A stretch of 64,000 nucleotides of DNA. It comes from Tenacibaculum pelagium. GTDB lineage: Bacteria; Bacteroidota; Bacteroidia; Flavobacteriales; Flavobacteriaceae. Numbering within the stretch: the first letter of the stretch is position 1; each line of letters begins with the position of its first letter. Below the pieces are notes generated by a model. It worked only from the letters and a program-made list of their open reading frames with translations, had not been told where the DNA came from and did no database searches. The translations under genes were made by a program, and so were the position numbers. The stretch lies in contig NZ_JACGLS010000007.1 of NCBI RefSeq assembly GCF_014062345.1, positions 1 to 64,000 on the forward strand. The letters run 5' to 3'. Positions 15,354 to 22,225 of the stretch are shown here, in pieces.

Positions 15354-15553
15354 TTGCCTAACAATGGCTATAATTAATACGGGTTTTGGTGCTTAACCCA
15401 AAGTGTAGTGCTTTTTAACTAAGTCCGCCAAATCTTTTGATTTGGCTTTAGAACAAAAAAGATAAAACAAAATAAAAAGTTTTGGCTAAGTGCTTAATCG
15501 GAAATTTAGTAATTTTAATTCCCGTACTAACCATAGCCGAGACGTTGCACTGC
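15354..15553 (+). repeat. attC-like site 17 (terminal, orphan core)
   Basis: Inverse core TTGCCTAAC (15354-15362) matches the cassette 17 start GTTAGGCAA. Spacer AAT, left arm GGCTAT (15366-15371), right arm ATAGCC (15533-15538), spacer GAGAC, core GTTGCACTGC (15544-15553). I find no matching GCAGTGCAAC downstream, so this core opens no complete cassette and marks the array's right end. Hairpin GCCAAATC/GATTTGGC as in site 13. Confidence 0.75.
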
Positions 15554-15902
15554 ATTAAAATCGACACCGAAAACAACATCTAATTAATAAAAAACAAATC
15601 TGAAATTATTAATTCTATTCTGACAAAAAATTATCAGTTGAAAACCTTTTGCTGAAAGAAATGGGGAATTTTGATGTTTCCAATAGAATTAGAAAAACAA
15701 AAAACCTTCATTTCGTTACTACACGCTCCGATTGCGATAAGTCAGACAAATAAAGGTTACCTCAAATATACAAAAAATAACTTTCGTTCCTGTTTGCGCT
15801 TTGTTGCGTTAAGGTGATTTTTCTTAATTACTAACTCTAAAAAAACAGAAACAACTGATATTTAATATGTTTTAAATAAATATTTAATACTTCTTTTTTG
15901 CG
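15554..15902 (+). other. gene-free junction right of the array
   Basis: About 350 bases after the last core without a convincing gene; short open frames are interrupted. It could be a decayed cassette without an inverse core. It contains TTTGCGC and TTGCGT (15793-15810), reverse-orientation relatives of the CGCAA motifs found beyond the TTAGG tract. Otherwise I see nothing I can name. Confidence 0.5.
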
Positions 15903-16091
15903 TTAATTTCGTTTATTAAAAATATTCTTTAACAAGTATTGAATAGCCTCTTCCTTTGTTAATATTACTCTCTTATCTTTCTCAACATAAAATTTATTAA
16001 TACTAAACTTTTTCTGTAGCATTTCAAACAACAACCTTTGCTCTTCTTTTGGAAGAGCTTCTGCTACTTGATATACTACTTTTGCGTTCAA
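15903..16091 (-). CDS. short hypothetical protein (62 residues)
   Basis: A 62-residue helical, basic protein beginning MNAKVVYQVAEALPKEEQ. The pattern AEALPKEEQRLLFEML is like the N-terminal helix of small DNA-binding or antitoxin-type proteins, but I cannot assign a family. It lies between the array and the TTAGG tract and is transcribed leftward, like the recombinase. A recombination accessory (directionality-factor) role is possible by position only. Its first codons include an ACGCAAAAG motif like those near 16700-16850. Confidence 0.5.
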   Translation of the reverse strand: MNAKVVYQVAEALPKEEQRLLFEMLQKKFSINKFYVEKDKRVILTKEEAIQYLLKNIFNKRN

Positions 16092-16153
16092 AACTTATCT
16101 TAAAAATGATATTAAAACGCAATAATAGTATGTTTAAAATATAAAAAATAAGC

Positions 16154-16355
16154 TAGGTTAGGTTAGGTTAGGTTAGGTTAGGTTAGGTTAGGTTAGGTTA
16201 GGTTAGGTTAGGTTAGGTTAGGTTAGGTTAGGTTAGGTTAGGTTAGGTTAGGTTAGGTTAGGTTAGGTTAGGTTAGGTTAGGTTAGGTTAGGTTAGGTTA
16301 GGTTAGGTTAGGTTAGGTTAGGTTAGGTTAGGTTAGGTTAGGTTAGGTTAGGTTA
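16154..16355 (+). repeat. perfect (TTAGG)n tandem repeat, 40 units
   Basis: Starting after AGC at 16151-16153, GGTTA is repeated 40 times without one error (16156-16355), preceded by TA. All G runs are on the plus strand. The unit equals the arthropod telomere repeat, but the flanks are ordinary bacterial DNA. It is not a CRISPR (no spacers) and not in a gene. A perfect 200-bp microsatellite implies slippage-driven growth or selection. Confidence 0.98.
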
Positions 16356-16400
16356 AAATGAAATATTACTCTATAATGCACAACACATTAAGGTTATTAT

Positions 16401-16460
16401 TTCATTAATATAAAAATAATCTTCTAGTAACTCTGGAATATACTTTTCTAAAAAACGCAA
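16401..16460 (-). pseudogene. remnant of a second tyrosine-recombinase C-terminus
   Basis: Read leftward, these 20 codons give LRFLEKYIPELLEDYFYINE, aligning with the last residues of the intact recombinase (LDKYLRDIDAELPEDYSSL), including the Lys-Tyr of the nucleophile. At DNA level 16416-16433 and 16983-17000 agree at 16 of 18 bases. Nothing else of the gene is evident nearby, so this looks like the tail of an older or deleted paralogue. It is short enough that chance similarity cannot be excluded. Confidence 0.4.
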
Positions 16461-16707
16461 TTAATGTAAAGAAATAAGCTAAACATGGAAAAAATTACAA
16501 AGTCAAAATCTCATTTCTCAACAGATAAAAATCCAAAAAAGTTACTTAATTATATATAACTAGTTGGCACGTATAATCAAAACCTGGTTGATTCTAAGAA
16601 ACTTTAAAAAAAAAAGGAAAAACTTACTATAAAAAAGTTCCAAATGGCACACTAGTAGTTCTAATTACTTTCGCTCAAAAATGAAACATTAATCAGATAT
16701 AGACTTT

Positions 16708-16855
16708 ACGCAAAAGCGCAAATAGAAACGCAAAAAATAAAAACAACTACTCAAACACAATTAATATACTTGCTATCAGCTAGTTAACAAAATCCATCTA
16801 AGAAAAATGTCATTTCCGCAAGAAAACGCAAAGAAAGCGCAAAACGCAAAAAAGA
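16708..16855 (+). repeat. cluster of CGCAA motifs (possible recombinase arm sites)
   Basis: Seven same-strand (A/G)CGCAA-type motifs with CG at about 16709, 16717, 16729, 16817, 16827, 16838 and 16845, in two groups spaced roughly 7-12 bp. Most continue into A runs. Such short, phased repeats beside a recombinase gene resemble arm-type binding sites or iterons. Function is inferred from position. Confidence 0.4.
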
Positions 16856-16964
16856 GTTATTTGATTACAAAAAAGCTCTAATTGCCAAAGGTTCAAAATA
16901 ACTCACTACTCTAAAATTATAGTGTTTGTAAGTTTATTCAAAAAGGCACAAACTTTATTTTCTA

Positions 16965-18257
16965 TTATTCTATCAATGAAGAATAATCTTCTGGTAGCTC
17001 AGCATCAATATCTCGGAGATATTTATCTAATGCTGTCATGGTCGTATGACCAGTGATTAACATTAATTTACTTTTTGATTCAAATGGTGACATTGTTTGT
17101 CGTATTTCTCTATATAGTTTTGTGATAAAAGTATGTCTAAAACTGTAAAGTCCATATTCTTTACCTAGTTCAAAATGCTCTTTTACTTTTTTGAATCTTT
17201 TTGTAAAATGATCTCTTTTATTGGTCTCATCAATATTCCATATACCTCCTATTTCTTTCTGAGTAAATAAAAATGACTTAGGATCTTTTTTAGAAAGGTT
17301 AGGAATCTGATTTAATAATATTTCAGGAATAATTTTAATTTTTACAGGACTATTCTTTGCTTTTACATACAGTTTCTTATCTATTATATCAACATCTTCA
17401 ACTCGTAATCTACAAACTTCAATAGGACGTAGAAAGTTGTACGAAACAAATTGAATAAATAGTAATAAATGCTTATTATTATCTTCTAGATAGTTATAAA
17501 TATCTTCTTGAAGTTTCGGGGTGTATGTTTTATTTCTTTTCGGAATAGATTTCAATACATTAATTTTCTTAACATAGTTTTCTAAAATCAATTCATTATC
17601 CTCTAGCATTTGAAATAAAGAACTAATATCTGTTCGCGTATTATTTCTATTTCTAGCACTTGTATCTTGTAACACTTCATTCAAATACTCTATAATAATT
17701 TTCTTATTTAAAGTATCTATTGATTGGTTTTCAAAACCCTTCCTCTTAAGCCATTTGCTAAAACGAATAATTCTACTTTTATACTTAGTAAAAGAATTTT
17801 TATTCATTAACCTTTTCTTCAATTTAAGTCCTAACTCAAAAGCCTTATCAATTGAAATTTCACTTACTTCCTTCTCTTGTTTTGCGCTTTTTTGTGTTCT
17901 TTCGGAAAGCGCAAAAGAATTTTGTGAAGCTGTTTTAAGTTTTTCTTCTCCGAATAATTCTGCTTCTAATAATGAATTATCTTCATAAGGGTTAAAACCA
18001 GCTTGCAGCAATTGAAATAAGGCTCTTTGCATTGTTTTCAAAAATGCAATTCGTTCCCTTTTCGTTTTTAACTTATTTACACCTGCTTTTATATAAGGCT
18101 GTCTTTTTAATTTTAACGTTTTAGGGTCTCGATAAGAATAATAAACAAACCAATCCTTACTTAAAGCTAATTCTTTTTCTGTTTTAGTGAGCTTTGACCA
18201 CTCTGAAATTAACACCCCTCCAGTGTAAATTTTAGGTTCAGAAAAATTGAGTTTCAT
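16965..18257 (-). CDS. tyrosine recombinase/integrase
   Basis: A 430-residue site-specific recombinase. Start chosen at MKLNFSEPK (18257); a longer frame to 18338 would run through the tRNA terminator hairpin. Domains: N-terminal arm-binding region (1-120), Lys/Glu-rich linker, SAM-like core-binding domain (about 130-240), catalytic domain (about 250-425). Catalytic residues: Arg277 (FLRPIEVCRL), Arg374 (YSFRHTF, with Tyr replacing the usual first His), His404 (TGHTT) and Tyr413 (DKYLRD). It lacks an obvious IntI-specific insertion and is longer than IntI. It converges on the cassette array and borders an initiator tRNA gene, so it may be an island integrase rather than the cassette recombinase. 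Confidence 0.85.
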   Translation of the reverse strand: MKLNFSEPKIYTGGVLISEWSKLTKTEKELALSKDWFVYYSYRDPKTLKLKRQPYIKAGVNKLKTKRERIAFLKTMQRALFQLLQAGFNPYEDNSLLEAELFGEEKLKTASQNSFALSERTQKSAKQEKEVSEISIDKAFELGLKLKKRLMNKNSFTKYKSRIIRFSKWLKRKGFENQSIDTLNKKIIIEYLNEVLQDTSARNRNNTRTDISSLFQMLEDNELILENYVKKINVLKSIPKRNKTYTPKLQEDIYNYLEDNNKHLLLFIQFVSYNFLRPIEVCRLRVEDVDIIDKKLYVKAKNSPVKIKIIPEILLNQIPNLSKKDPKSFLFTQKEIGGIWNIDETNKRDHFTKRFKKVKEHFELGKEYGLYSFRHTFITKLYREIRQTMSPFESKSKLMLITGHTTMTALDKYLRDIDAELPEDYSSLIE

Positions 18258-18259
18258 AT

Positions 18260-18290
18260 CAAAAACGTTTACGGTAGCGTTTACGGTTCG
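18260..18290 (-). repeat. direct repeat upstream of the recombinase start
   Basis: On the minus strand two copies of ACCGTAAACG separated by CT lie just before the recombinase ATG. They could be an operator (autoregulation) or a recombinase binding site. No test is possible from sequence alone. Confidence 0.35.
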
Positions 18291-18311
18291 TAAAAGTAAA
18301 AAACTTAAGGG

Positions 18312-18344
18312 CATAAAAAAACGGATTGTCGTAAACAATCCGTT
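18312..18344 (-). terminator. intrinsic terminator of the tRNA-fMet transcript
   Basis: A 10-bp perfect stem AACGGATTGT/ACAATCCGTT with a 5-nt loop (18320-18344) followed on the minus strand by a T run. It lies 24 nt beyond the tRNA 3' end and shows that the recombinase is not read from the tRNA promoter. Confidence 0.85.
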
Positions 18345-18367
18345 AGTTTTAAAAGCTTTAAGCTTAG

Positions 18368-18440
<73 letters not shown>

Positions 18441-18451
18441 ATTTGCGGTTG

Positions 18452-18484
18452 CAAATATACAACCTTTTCTTTCTTCTATCCAAA
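18452..18484 (-). promoter_or_regulatory. promoter of tRNA-fMet
   Basis: On the minus strand, TTTG (18481-18484), 21 nt, TATATTTG (18452-18459), the Bacteroidota -33/-7 consensus, ending 12 nt before the tRNA 5' end. Confidence 0.75.
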
Positions 18485-18568
18485 TAAAACAATACTTATT
18501 TTGAAACTATTTTATAACTCACACCATAACAGCACAATAAAAAACAATAAATCTTAAGTAAAACAACT

Positions 18569-18576
18569 TATCTTTG
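18569..18576 (+). promoter_or_regulatory. -7 box of era
   Basis: TATCTTTG matches TAnnTTTG and ends only 4 nt before the era ATG, implying a leaderless or nearly leaderless mRNA. No -33 TTTG at the right distance is evident. Confidence 0.5.
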
Positions 18577-18580
18577 CCAC

Positions 18581-19462
18581 ATGATACATAAAGCAGGATT
18601 CGTAAATATTATTGGTAACCCAAACGTTGGTAAATCAACTTTAATGAATGCATTGGTTGGTGAAAAACTTTCAATCATTACTTCTAAAGCACAAACAACT
18701 CGACACCGTATTTTAGGTATCGTAAATAATGAAGATTATCAAGTTGTTTTTTCCGACACTCCAGGAATTATTCAGCCAGCATATGAATTACAATCATCAA
18801 TGATGGATTTTGTAAAGTCTGCTTTTGAAGATGCTGATGTACTTATTTACATGGTTGAAGTTGGAGAAAAAGAACTTAAAAATGAAGCTTTCTTTAAACG
18901 AATAATTCACAGTGAGATTCCTGTTATCTTATTATTAAACAAAATTGATAAGTCTTCTCAAGAAGAAGTTGAAGAGAAAATAGCTTATTGGAGAAATAAA
19001 GTACCAAACTCTTTTGTTTATGTTATTTCGGCTTTAGAAAAATTTAATGTGGAAACTGTTTTTTATAAAATTATAGAACTGCTTCCTGAAGCGCCACCTT
19101 TTTATCCAAAAGATCAACTAACTGATAAATCAGAGCGTTTTTTTGTAAACGAAAAGATTCGAGAAAAAATCCTACAACAATACAAGAAAGAGATCCCTTA
19201 TTCTGTTGAAGTAGAAACTGAGGAATTTGTTGAAGAGGAAGACATTATTAAAATTCGCTCGGTAATTATGGTTGAACGTGATACTCAAAAAGGAATTATC
19301 ATTGGGCATAAAGGAAGCGCAATTAAACGTGTAGGAACTGAAGCTCGAAAAGATTTACAAACTTTTTTTGAGAAAAAAGTATTTCTAGATTTATATGTAA
19401 AAGTGAATAAAAACTGGCGTTCAAATGAGCGTCAATTAAAGCGTTTTGGTTATAAAGACTAG
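18581..19462 (+). CDS. era: GTPase Era
   Basis: A 293-residue GTPase binding 16S rRNA 3' ends during 30S assembly. G1 GNPNVGKST (12-20), effector region with TTRHR, G3 DTPG (58-61), G4 NKID (about 121), then a C-terminal KH domain with the GHKG loop (IIGHKGSAIKRVG, about 238-250). Length is normal for the family. It ends overlapping by 4 nt the convergent gene at 19459. Its -7 box sits directly before the start codon. Confidence 0.97.
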   Translation: MIHKAGFVNIIGNPNVGKSTLMNALVGEKLSIITSKAQTTRHRILGIVNNEDYQVVFSDTPGIIQPAYELQSSMMDFVKSAFEDADVLIYMVEVGEKELKNEAFFKRIIHSEIPVILLLNKIDKSSQEEVEEKIAYWRNKVPNSFVYVISALEKFNVETVFYKIIELLPEAPPFYPKDQLTDKSERFFVNEKIREKILQQYKKEIPYSVEVETEEFVEEEDIIKIRSVIMVERDTQKGIIIGHKGSAIKRVGTEARKDLQTFFEKKVFLDLYVKVNKNWRSNERQLKRFGYKD

Positions 19463-19971
19463 CTGGTTTTTATTTTATTTAACAACTCTTTTGTAAACTT
19501 CTTTAATTCGTCCATTTGTTTTTTACCTGTAGACTTACCTATGGTTCCGACAAAGTATAATAACACCCAAACTATTGGCAAAACAAACAACATTACAATA
19601 GATAATAAAGAAGTTTTATTTAGCGACCAATTGCTATAGGCTATTACTCCAAAAACTAAAAAAGCAGTTGCTACAAAAAAGTGAAGAAACATAAAAAGTG
19701 TCCAAACTTGAGGCTTGGGTCCAAACAATCCTTTAATAACAGAAGTTTCTTTTGTTAACTCTTCTATTTCAATATGTAATTGAGGAGACCAAAAATGTGT
19801 TTCACTCTCAGGAACATCAATAACTACATGGTTATCTACCATTTTCATCTTGTACTTAGAATCATCAAGTGTATGCTTACTAATCTCTTTTAACAAAGCG
19901 TCTGACTCTAAATCAAAATTTATTTGAAATCGAGGTTTTAAAAAAATCTGATTGTATAACTGATCATCCAT
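19459..19971 (-). CDS. hypothetical membrane protein
   Basis: A 170-residue protein with a soluble N-terminal part (1-85, including LHIEIEELTKETSVIKGLFGPKPQVW) and two transmembrane segments (about 90-110 and 122-145), then a basic amphipathic C-terminal helix. No named family recognised; similar proteins are known in flavobacteria without function. It starts 4 nt downstream of the SIMPL gene, so the two are probably co-transcribed. Confidence 0.75.
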   Translation of the reverse strand: MDDQLYNQIFLKPRFQINFDLESDALLKEISKHTLDDSKYKMKMVDNHVVIDVPESETHFWSPQLHIEIEELTKETSVIKGLFGPKPQVWTLFMFLHFFVATAFLVFGVIAYSNWSLNKTSLLSIVMLFVLPIVWVLLYFVGTIGKSTGKKQMDELKKFTKELLNKIKTS

Positions 19972-19975
19972 AAAA

Positions 19976-20716
19976 CTAATTTACTTCAAAATTTAATTTC
20001 ATAGTAATTGAAGCTGTTTTTTCTTTTGATGATGTATTATAAGTTCCTCCCCAAGAATAATTCTCATTTGAATTCTGACCTGTAATTTGGAAAATTCCCA
20101 TTTTAGCAGAAATCAAATCTCCTAAACTCTCACCTGAATTCTCTGCTATTTTTTCAGCTCTAGAACGAGCATCAGCAGTAGCTTTACTAATCATTTCAAC
20201 TTTTAAATCAGCTAACTTTGTATAATAATATCGTGGGGGCTGTGAATAAAACTGAATTCCTTTATTCAATAATTCTGTTATCTCACGAGAAATTTTCTCA
20301 ACTTTTTCTACATTATTAGATTCAACTTTTATCGATTGCGTTAGTCTATAACCCAAAAACTCTTCTCCCATATATTTTCCTTCAGGAGAATATTTAGTTC
20401 TTGTATTTTTATTACTTTTTACAGCTTTAAAAATTAATTCTTCAGGTTTAATGCCTTTAGACATTAAATAGTCAGTGATAATTTTTTTGTCTTTTTCTAA
20501 ATTATTATACCCTTCTTTTAAATTTGGATTCTCCTTCGAAAAAGACCCCTCCCAAACAATTAAATCTGATGTAAAATCTGCCTTACCTAAACCAGTAACA
20601 GCAATATTTCCTTGAGGTTTATTTCTATTTATAATCGAATTCCCTAATAAATAAGCAGCAATTACAATAGCTATTCCAAAAATTACAGCATTTAAATTCG
20701 TGTTCTTCATAATCAT
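19976..20716 (-). CDS. SIMPL (DUF541) domain protein
   Basis: A 246-residue protein with an N-terminal membrane anchor (residues 8-25) followed by a SIMPL domain: NIAVTGLGKADFTSDLIVWEGSF, then the KADARSRAEKIAENSGESLG-like helix and a closing strand. SIMPL proteins are secreted or periplasmic and of uncertain function; some bacterial members link to oxidative stress or kinase signalling. Two in-frame ATGs (20716 and 20710) are possible. Confidence 0.85.
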   Translation of the reverse strand: MIMKNTNLNAVIFGIAIVIAAYLLGNSIINRNKPQGNIAVTGLGKADFTSDLIVWEGSFSKENPNLKEGYNNLEKDKKIITDYLMSKGIKPEELIFKAVKSNKNTRTKYSPEGKYMGEEFLGYRLTQSIKVESNNVEKVEKISREITELLNKGIQFYSQPPRYYYTKLADLKVEMISKATADARSRAEKIAENSGESLGDLISAKMGIFQITGQNSNENYSWGGTYNTSSKEKTASITMKLNFEVN

Positions 20717-20763
20717 TTTTTTTATTCATATAAAACTACAACAAATATTGCAACGTTAAATTG

Positions 20764-20771
20764 TATCTTTG
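20764..20771 (+). promoter_or_regulatory. -7 box of der
   Basis: TATCTTTG, matching TAnnTTTG, 16 nt before the der ATG at 20788. The -33 element is not clear. Confidence 0.5.
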
Positions 20772-20787
20772 CACAAATTTTAACAAA

Positions 20788-22092
20788 ATGAGTAGTATTG
20801 TAGCCATTGTTGGTAGACCTAATGTAGGTAAATCCACTTTATTTAACCGCTTAGTTCAACGTCGTGAAGCTATTGTAGATTCTGTTAGTGGAGTTACAAG
20901 AGATAGACACTACGGGAAATCTGAATGGAACGGAAAAGAATTTTCGGTAATAGATACTGGTGGGTATGTTGTTGGTTCTGATGATATTTTTGAAGGAGAG
21001 ATACGTAAACAAGTTCAGTTAGCAATTGATGAAGCTGATATTATTGTTTTTGTAGTCGATGTTGAGCAAGGAATTACTCCAATGGATGATGCTGTTGCTA
21101 AAATATTACGCCAAGTTAAAAAGCCTCTTTTTATGGCTGTAAACAAAGTTGACAATGCAATGCGTGATGCTGATGCTGTTGAGTTTTACAACTTAGGTTT
21201 AGGTGATTACTATACTATTTCTTCAATAAACGGAAGTGGAACTGGTGAATTATTAGATGCTGTTGCGGAAGCTATTCCAGAAGAGGAAGAAGAAGAAGTA
21301 AACGAACTACCTCGTTTTGCAGTTGTAGGACGTCCTAATGCTGGTAAATCTTCATTTATCAATGCGTTGATTGGAGAAGATAGAAATATTGTTACAAATA
21401 TCGCTGGTACTACTCGTGATTCTATCGATACAAAATACAATCGTTTTGGTTTCGAGTTTAACTTAGTAGATACTGCTGGAATTAGAAAAAAATCGAAAGT
21501 AAAAGAAGATTTAGAATTTTATTCTGTAATGCGTGCCGTTCGTGCAATTGAACATTGTGATATTGCTATTTTAGTTGTGGATGCTACTCGTGATTTTGAG
21601 GGTCAGGATGAAAAAATATTCTGGTTAGCTGAAAAAAACAGAAAAGGAATCATTATTCTTGTTAATAAGTGGGATTTGGTAGAAAAGCAAACCAACACAA
21701 TGCGTGATTTTGAAGCGCATATTAGAAAGAAAATTGCTCCTTTTACAGATGTGCCAATTGTATTTATTTCAGTATTAACAAAGCAACGTATCTTTAAAGC
21801 AATTGAAACTGCTGTTGAAGTTTTTGAAAACAGAAAACGTCGTATTCAAACAAGTAAACTAAACGAAACAATGTTGGAAATCATGGATCATAATCCACCA
21901 CCAGCAACGAAAGGAAAGTTTATCAAAATAAAGTACTGTATGCAATTACCAACGCATACACCTCAATTTGCATTTTTCGCGAATTTACCTCAATATATTA
22001 GAGATCCATATAGACGTTATTTGGAAAACCAATTACGTGAGCGATATGACTTCAAAGGGGTTCCTATTAGTATTTATTTCAGACAGAAATAA
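20788..22092 (+). CDS. der: ribosome biogenesis GTPase Der
   Basis: A 434-residue tandem GTPase needed for 50S assembly. First G domain GRPNVGKST with DTGG and NKVD; second G domain GRPNAGKSS with DTAG and NKWD; C-terminal KH-like domain ending [13 protein letters not shown], typical of Der. Start set at ATG 20788, since the upstream TTG frame covers the promoter. A strong terminator follows at 22112. Confidence 0.97.
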   Translation: MSSIVAIVGRPNVGKSTLFNRLVQRREAIVDSVSGVTRDRHYGKSEWNGKEFSVIDTGGYVVGSDDIFEGEIRKQVQLAIDEADIIVFVVDVEQGITPMDDAVAKILRQVKKPLFMAVNKVDNAMRDADAVEFYNLGLGDYYTISSINGSGTGELLDAVAEAIPEEEEEEVNELPRFAVVGRPNAGKSSFINALIGEDRNIVTNIAGTTRDSIDTKYNRFGFEFNLVDTAGIRKKSKVKEDLEFYSVMRAVRAIEHCDIAILVVDATRDFEGQDEKIFWLAEKNRKGIIILVNKWDLVEKQTNTMRDFEAHIRKKIAPFTDVPIVFISVLTKQRIFKAIETAVEVFENRKRRIQTSKLNETMLEIMDHNPPPATKGKFIKIKYCMQLPTHTPQFAFFANLPQYIRDPYRRYLENQLRERYDFKGVPISIYFRQK

Positions 22093-22111
22093 TATTCATT
22101 AAATATTTTTA

Positions 22112-22143
22112 AAAAGCCATTATTTAAATAATGGCTTTTTTAT
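22112..22143 (+). terminator. intrinsic terminator after der
   Basis: Stem AAAAGCCATTATT/AATAATGGCTTTT with a short AA-rich loop, followed by a T run. Confidence 0.85.
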
Positions 22144-22195
22144 TGGTAACAAGATAGTATCAGTAGTAAAAAACGACCAACTACTTACAATTTTG

Positions 22196-22203
22196 TAAAT
22201 TTG
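22196..22203 (+). promoter_or_regulatory. -7 box of the GAF-domain gene
   Basis: TAAATTTG, 22 nt upstream of the ATG at 22226; matches TAnnTTTG. Confidence 0.4.
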
Positions 22204-22225
22204 CAGTTAGAAAGAGATAGAAAAC

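Larger units (their letters stand above)
1..15553 (+). mobile_element. integron-like cassette array (17 cassettes, 17 attC-like sites)
   Basis: Seventeen consecutive units share one layout: a core beginning GTT, a leader of about 12-65 nt, one or two plus-strand ORFs, and an inverse core ending AAC that is the reverse complement of the same unit's first 8-10 bases. A structured site of about 130-205 bp joins each unit to the next. This matches integron gene cassettes, where the inverse core matches the cassette's own 5' end in the excised circle. Leaders are too short for ordinary promoters, so expression probably relies on read-through. The array probably continues left, because base 1 is already a cassette start. 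Cores vary after GTT and do not follow GTTRRRY, so calling it an integron is inference; a CALIN-type array or another cassette system fits too. Confidence 0.75.
16356..16964 (+). other. gene-free region between the TTAGG tract and the recombinase
   Basis: About 600 bases with no credible gene. It holds a decayed recombinase C-terminus (16401-16460) and seven CGCAA motifs (16708-16855). The rest is AT-rich with short A runs. This is the natural place for recombinase arm sites or an attachment site. Confidence 0.5.

Noticed and set aside
15903..16091. Toxin-antitoxin pair at the array end
   Set aside because: Only one small gene is present, with no partner toxin next to it; the resemblance to antitoxins is weak.
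16154..16355. CRISPR array or eukaryotic telomere contamination
   Set aside because: There are no spacers, the unit is 5 bp, and both flanks are AT-rich bacterial DNA continuous with flavobacterial genes.
16965..18338. Calling the recombinase IntI
   Set aside because: It is about 100 residues longer than IntI, has no visible IntI-specific patch, and sits at the wrong end of the array.
18258..18338. Upstream start of the recombinase at 18338
   Set aside because: It overlaps the tRNA terminator hairpin; the ATG at 18257 gives a normal N-terminus.
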